DNA from: Promethearchaeota archaeon
Lineage (GTDB): Archaea; Asgardarchaeota; Lokiarchaeia; Sigynarchaeales; SOKP01
Length of the DNA stretch: 8,611 bases
Assembly: GCA_004524515.1 (NCBI GenBank)
Contig: SDNV01000114.1
Span: 1-8,611, forward strand
Direction of reading: 5' to 3'
Part shown: positions 7,308 through 8,611 of the stretch, piece by piece
How positions within the stretch are numbered: the first letter of the stretch is position 1
Layout: the number at the start of each line of letters is the position of its first letter
Position numbers and translations under genes: made by a program
The notes under the pieces: generated by a model
The model's input: only the letters and a program-made list of their open reading frames with translations
The model's database searches: none
Told to the model about the DNA's origin: nothing

Positions 7308-7466
7308 GTGCTTAACAAACAAAATCGAGCAGAATTTAAAGAGATCTTTGAGAATGAAAGAAAGAAAATTGAAAAACTACTTGAGCAAGAAGATTTAGAT
7401 GTATTGCCTCTGATTTTGAATCCTTTATCAATTTTGAATTTTAATTTTATCTTAAGATATTACTAG
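7308..7466 (+). pseudogene. Possible small ORF or gene remnant (52 codons)
   Basis: A GTG-initiated frame directly after an in-frame stop (TAA at 7302-7304) encodes 52 residues. The first half is strongly helical and charged, with RAEFKEIFENERKKIEKLLE at 7-26, followed by a hydrophobic tail LPLILNPLSILNFNFIL. That amphipathic character looks more protein-like than random AT-rich DNA. There is no ATG and no ribosome-binding site. It may be a small protein, or the 3' remnant of a frame-shifted gene. I do not recognise it. Confidence 0.2.
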
Positions 7467-7531
7467 GCTTATTAAGATTTAATATTTTGGAGTCTTTAAA
7501 ATTTATATTATCATTTATAATTTCTTACATT

Positions 7532-7556
7532 TATTTCCCTCCCGCCATGCTTGCCC
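7532..7556 (+). repeat. GC-rich island, copy A of a degenerate direct repeat flanking vapBC
   Basis: A 25-base island ending in TGCTTGCCC (7548-7556) resembles the island at 8451-8477, which ends in the same nine bases. Both start TATT(T/A)CC and pass through a CTCC-rich tract, and TTTCTT lies just upstream of each (7521-7526 and 8445-8450). It stands out because surrounding intergenic DNA is almost free of G and C. It could be a remnant of a dispersed repeat or of an insertion flank. Confidence 0.4.
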
Positions 7557-7599
7557 CCTCTTTCTAAAATGAAAAATAAATTATAAATATCCCTTTTCT

Positions 7600-7607
7600 A
7601 AAAAAAA
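7600..7607 (-). terminator. T8-run terminator downstream of vapC
   Basis: Eight consecutive A on the + strand read as T8 on the minus strand, 43-50 bases after the vapC stop codon. Archaeal RNA polymerase terminates at such T-runs without needing a hairpin. Similar homopolymers are common at this base composition, so confidence is moderate. Confidence 0.45.
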
Positions 7608-7649
7608 TGAATACAGTAAATATATCATCATTAATTTAAGCTTGTTTAA

Positions 7650-8054
7650 CTATTTCCAAGATCTTAATTGCAGCTTGAATATTTCTTTTAATTTATCATC
7701 TTTAGAGTAAATGATATTTGTATTATATTTTTTACAAGTCATTGCAATTATTTCATCATGCAATTCATGGCTCTCAATATTTTCTAACATAAGTTTAATA
7801 ATCTCTAAATTAAAATCATCAATTATGATATTTTCTGATTTTTCCCATCTATTAATAGCTTCTCTGACCTCATTTATTTTACCAATTTTTCTCATTTTCC
7901 ATAATAATTCCGCGATTGCAATAGTAGGTACAATGACTGTTAACTTTCCATCTATTACCTTTTTTTTTAATTCTTGAAGCATTGGAGGGACTTTTTGATA
8001 GGTATAGTGGAAATAAAATAAGACTTGAGCGTCAACTACTACTTTTTCTGTCAT
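7650..8054 (-). CDS. vapC: PIN-domain ribonuclease toxin (VapC family)
   Basis: A 134-residue PIN-domain protein. VapC toxins are Mg2+/Mn2+-dependent RNases that cut tRNA, rRNA or mRNA when not held by their antitoxin. Seen: the first acidic residue is in VVVDAQVLFYF (D8); the second is in IAIAELLWK (E49). HELHDEIIAMTCKKYNT (96-112) carries D100 with the usual helix, and IIYSKDDKLKEI supplies the fourth acidic position (D119). The catalytic quartet D8, E49, D100 and D119 therefore appears intact, and length fits the family. The start is ATG at 8054. The gene follows the AbrB-type antitoxin by 25 bp on the same strand, and both genes begin with the same 12 bases (ATGACAGAAAAA). A minus-strand T8 run lies about 43 bp after the stop. 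The RNA target cannot be told from sequence. Confidence 0.92.
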   Translation of the reverse strand: MTEKVVVDAQVLFYFHYTYQKVPPMLQELKKKVIDGKLTVIVPTIAIAELLWKMRKIGKINEVREAINRWEKSENIIIDDFNLEIIKLMLENIESHELHDEIIAMTCKKYNTNIIYSKDDKLKEIFKLQLRSWK

Positions 8055-8079
8055 TTTAAATCATCGAGAAATAATATAA

Positions 8080-8328
8080 TTAATCTTTGATGGGAAATAA
8101 TGATTTTTTCGCTTTGTCTAACTCCTCTTCAGTGAATGGAGAAACTCCTTCAAATAAATTGTCTTCAATTTCGAGAGGATGAATTTTTTTTTTTATTAAA
8201 ATCGTTTTATTGTCTTTTAATTCCATTTCTACTATATTTTTATCATCAATATTTAATTTATCTCTCCACTCTTTTGGTATGACTATTCTTCCATTTGATG
8301 AGACTTTTTGAGTTATTTTTTCTGTCAT
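8080..8328 (-). CDS. vapB: SpoVT/AbrB-type antitoxin and likely autorepressor (VapB-like)
   Basis: An 82-residue swapped-hairpin DNA-binding protein. Residues about 5-48 are the SpoVT/AbrB domain: ITQKVSSNGRIVIPKEWRDK (5-24) is its diagnostic N-terminal block, followed by the MELKDNKTILIKKK beta strands. The acidic tail, residues 49-82 (HPLEIEDNLFEG, FTEEELDKAKKSLF), is the part that in VapB-type antitoxins wraps the PIN toxin. It is the first gene of the operon, with vapC 25 bp downstream, the usual antitoxin-first order. AbrB dimers commonly repress their own promoter; a perfect 11-bp inverted repeat at 8345-8377, 17 bp upstream of the start, is a good candidate operator. The start is ATG at 8328, preceded by a T-rich stretch with no ribosome-binding site, consistent with a very short leader. 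Confidence 0.9.
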   Translation of the reverse strand: MTEKITQKVSSNGRIVIPKEWRDKLNIDDKNIVEMELKDNKTILIKKKIHPLEIEDNLFEGVSPFTEEELDKAKKSLFPIKD

Positions 8329-8344
8329 GTTTTTTTTAAGATTT

Positions 8345-8377
8345 TAATTGTCATTATTATATTATAAATGACAATTA
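8345..8377 (-). promoter_or_regulatory. Perfect inverted repeat around the vapBC TATA-like box: candidate autorepression operator
   Basis: Arms TAATTGTCATT (8345-8355) and AATGACAATTA (8367-8377) are exact reverse complements, separated by 11 bases and centred at 8361, so the arm centres are 22 bp (about two helical turns) apart. The spacer carries TATA-like sequence (minus strand ATTTATAATATAAT), centred about 30-36 bp before the ATG, implying a leader of roughly 5-10 nt. A repressor bound to both arms would cover the promoter. The arms contain G and C, which makes chance occurrence less likely than for a pure AT palindrome. Confidence 0.65.
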
Positions 8378-8450
8378 TTAAATTTTTTCAAATTAAGTAG
8401 TTATTTTTATGTTCTTAAATTTGAGTAATCTTTTAAATCAAAAGTTTCTT

Positions 8451-8477
8451 TATTACCTCCTCCAATCGTGCTTGCCC
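8451..8477 (+). repeat. GC-rich island, copy B of the degenerate direct repeat
   Basis: This island ends in TGCTTGCCC (8469-8477), identical to the end of the island at 7548-7556 and in the same orientation, with a similar CTCC-rich left part preceded by TTTCTT. Together the two copies bracket the toxin-antitoxin operon. An imperfect hairpin follows directly. No transposase or target-site duplication is visible. Confidence 0.4.
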
Positions 8478-8498
8478 ATCCCGACAGCTTGTAGGGAT
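8478..8498 (+). other. Imperfect hairpin next to GC-rich island B
   Basis: ATCCC pairs with GGGAT, then after a G-A mismatch ACA pairs with TGT around a GCT loop (8478-8498). TTT follows at 8498-8500. On the + strand it looks like a weak stem-loop terminator. It could equally be the palindromic part of a REP- or MITE-like repeat that includes the neighbouring TGCTTGCCC sequence. No + strand gene lies just upstream to be terminated, which favours the repeat reading. Confidence 0.35.
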
Positions 8499-8547
8499 TT
8501 TGGTAATTATTATTTTGATTTTTTATAAATTGGTTTTTTCAATTAAG

Positions 8548-8555
8548 AAAAAAAA
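8548..8555 (-). terminator. T8 run on the minus strand, possible terminator of a gene entering from the right
   Basis: A8 on the + strand reads as T8 on the minus strand. It starts about 15 bases after a possible minus-strand stop codon at 8571-8573, the spacing expected for an archaeal T-run terminator. The call depends on that partial reading frame being real. Confidence 0.3.
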
Positions 8556-8570
8556 GGTTATGACATAATA

Positions 8571-8611
8571 CTAGGGAACGGGGAGATCAATGGTATGCAA
8601 TCCTAGATAAA
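8571..8611 (-). CDS. Possible 3' end of a minus-strand gene cut by the window edge
   Basis: The last 41 bases are richer in G and C than the adjoining intergenic DNA, as coding DNA is here. The minus strand reads YLGLHTIDLPVP followed by TAG (8571-8573), with a T8 run beyond the stop. With only 12 residues visible no family can be named. A plus-strand frame through the same bases is also open for a similar distance, so this is tentative. Confidence 0.22.
   Translation of the reverse strand, partial: YLGLHTIDLPVP

Larger units (their letters stand above)
7253..7649. other. Gene-poor 397-bp region between the heme membrane protein and vapC
   Basis: No confident gene. From left to right it holds a purine-rich stretch (7250-7400) that includes a possible small or degraded ORF at 7308-7466. 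T-rich + strand sequence at 7431-7452 could end transcription of the membrane-protein gene. A conspicuous GC-rich island lies at 7537-7560 in otherwise AT-only DNA. An A8 run at 7600-7607 reads as T8 on the minus strand downstream of vapC. I see no tRNA cloverleaf or CRISPR repeat. Confidence 0.6.

Noticed and set aside
7159..7398. Plus-strand ORF of 79 codons overlapping the end of the heme membrane protein
   Set aside because: Its first half is an out-of-frame reading of the last membrane helix, and its second half is Lys/Arg/Ser low-complexity; there is no ribosome-binding site and nothing recognisable.
7711..7977. Plus-strand ORF of 88 codons
   Set aside because: Antisense to vapC; the hydrophobic Ile/Phe/Ser composition is a by-product of the complementary strand.
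8409..8528. Plus-strand ORF of 39 codons running through GC-rich island B
   Set aside because: It is a translation across the repeat and hairpin with no upstream signal; its CLPIPTAC stretch comes from the repeat sequence rather than from coding constraint.
8529..8611. Possible tRNA or other stable RNA at the right edge, based on CTAGG/CCTAG pairing at 8571-8606
   Set aside because: Only a 5-bp stem forms, there is no T-arm, anticodon arm or box motif, and the bases are equally well explained by the end of a coding frame.

Overview
This 8.6-kb window is very AT-rich, with short AT-only intergenic stretches and little Shine-Dalgarno signal. It most likely comes from an archaeal chromosome. 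The evidence is an archaeal/eukaryotic-type methionyl-tRNA synthetase with zinc knuckles and a fused C-terminal EMAPII-like domain, an RtcB-family protein, an AbrB/PIN toxin-antitoxin pair, TATA-like boxes placed for leaderless or short-leader transcripts, and T-run terminators. The base composition and gene types would suit an Asgard (Lokiarchaeia-like) genome, but that placement is a guess and cannot be proved here.

Layout from left to right. (1) Bases 1-1617, + strand: the C-terminal part of metG, cut by the window edge. (2) 1618-2862, - strand: a divergent RtcB-family protein whose stop codon directly abuts the metG stop (TAATTA, no spacer). It keeps most metal-ligand positions but appears to have lost the guanylated histidine. 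(3) 3006-4878, + strand: a two-gene unit of an unrecognised acidic protein followed by an AAA+/Orc-Cdc6-like ATPase that starts with TTG. (4) 4886-6385, - strand: a convergent two-gene unit, a SagB-type nitroreductase followed by a HEAT-like helical-repeat protein. (5) 6602-7252, + strand: a five-helix ferric-reductase-like membrane protein with two His pairs for bis-heme binding and no flavin domain. (6) 7253-7649: a gene-poor stretch with a possible small or degraded ORF, a GC-rich island and a T-run terminator for the next unit. (7) 7650-8328, - strand: a vapB (AbrB-type) to vapC (PIN) toxin-antitoxin operon, with a perfect 11-bp inverted repeat placed symmetrically around its TATA-like box. 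(8) 8329-8611: the promoter/operator, a second GC-rich island related to the one at 7540, and possibly the 3' end of another minus-strand gene.

The genes do not form one obvious pathway. Housekeeping translation (metG) adjoins accessory genes. The points most worth following up are the RtcB paralogue with a replaced nucleophile, the operator architecture of the TA operon and the repeated GC islands flanking it, the unknown-plus-ATPase pair, and the stand-alone heme membrane core with a Cys/His-rich outside loop.
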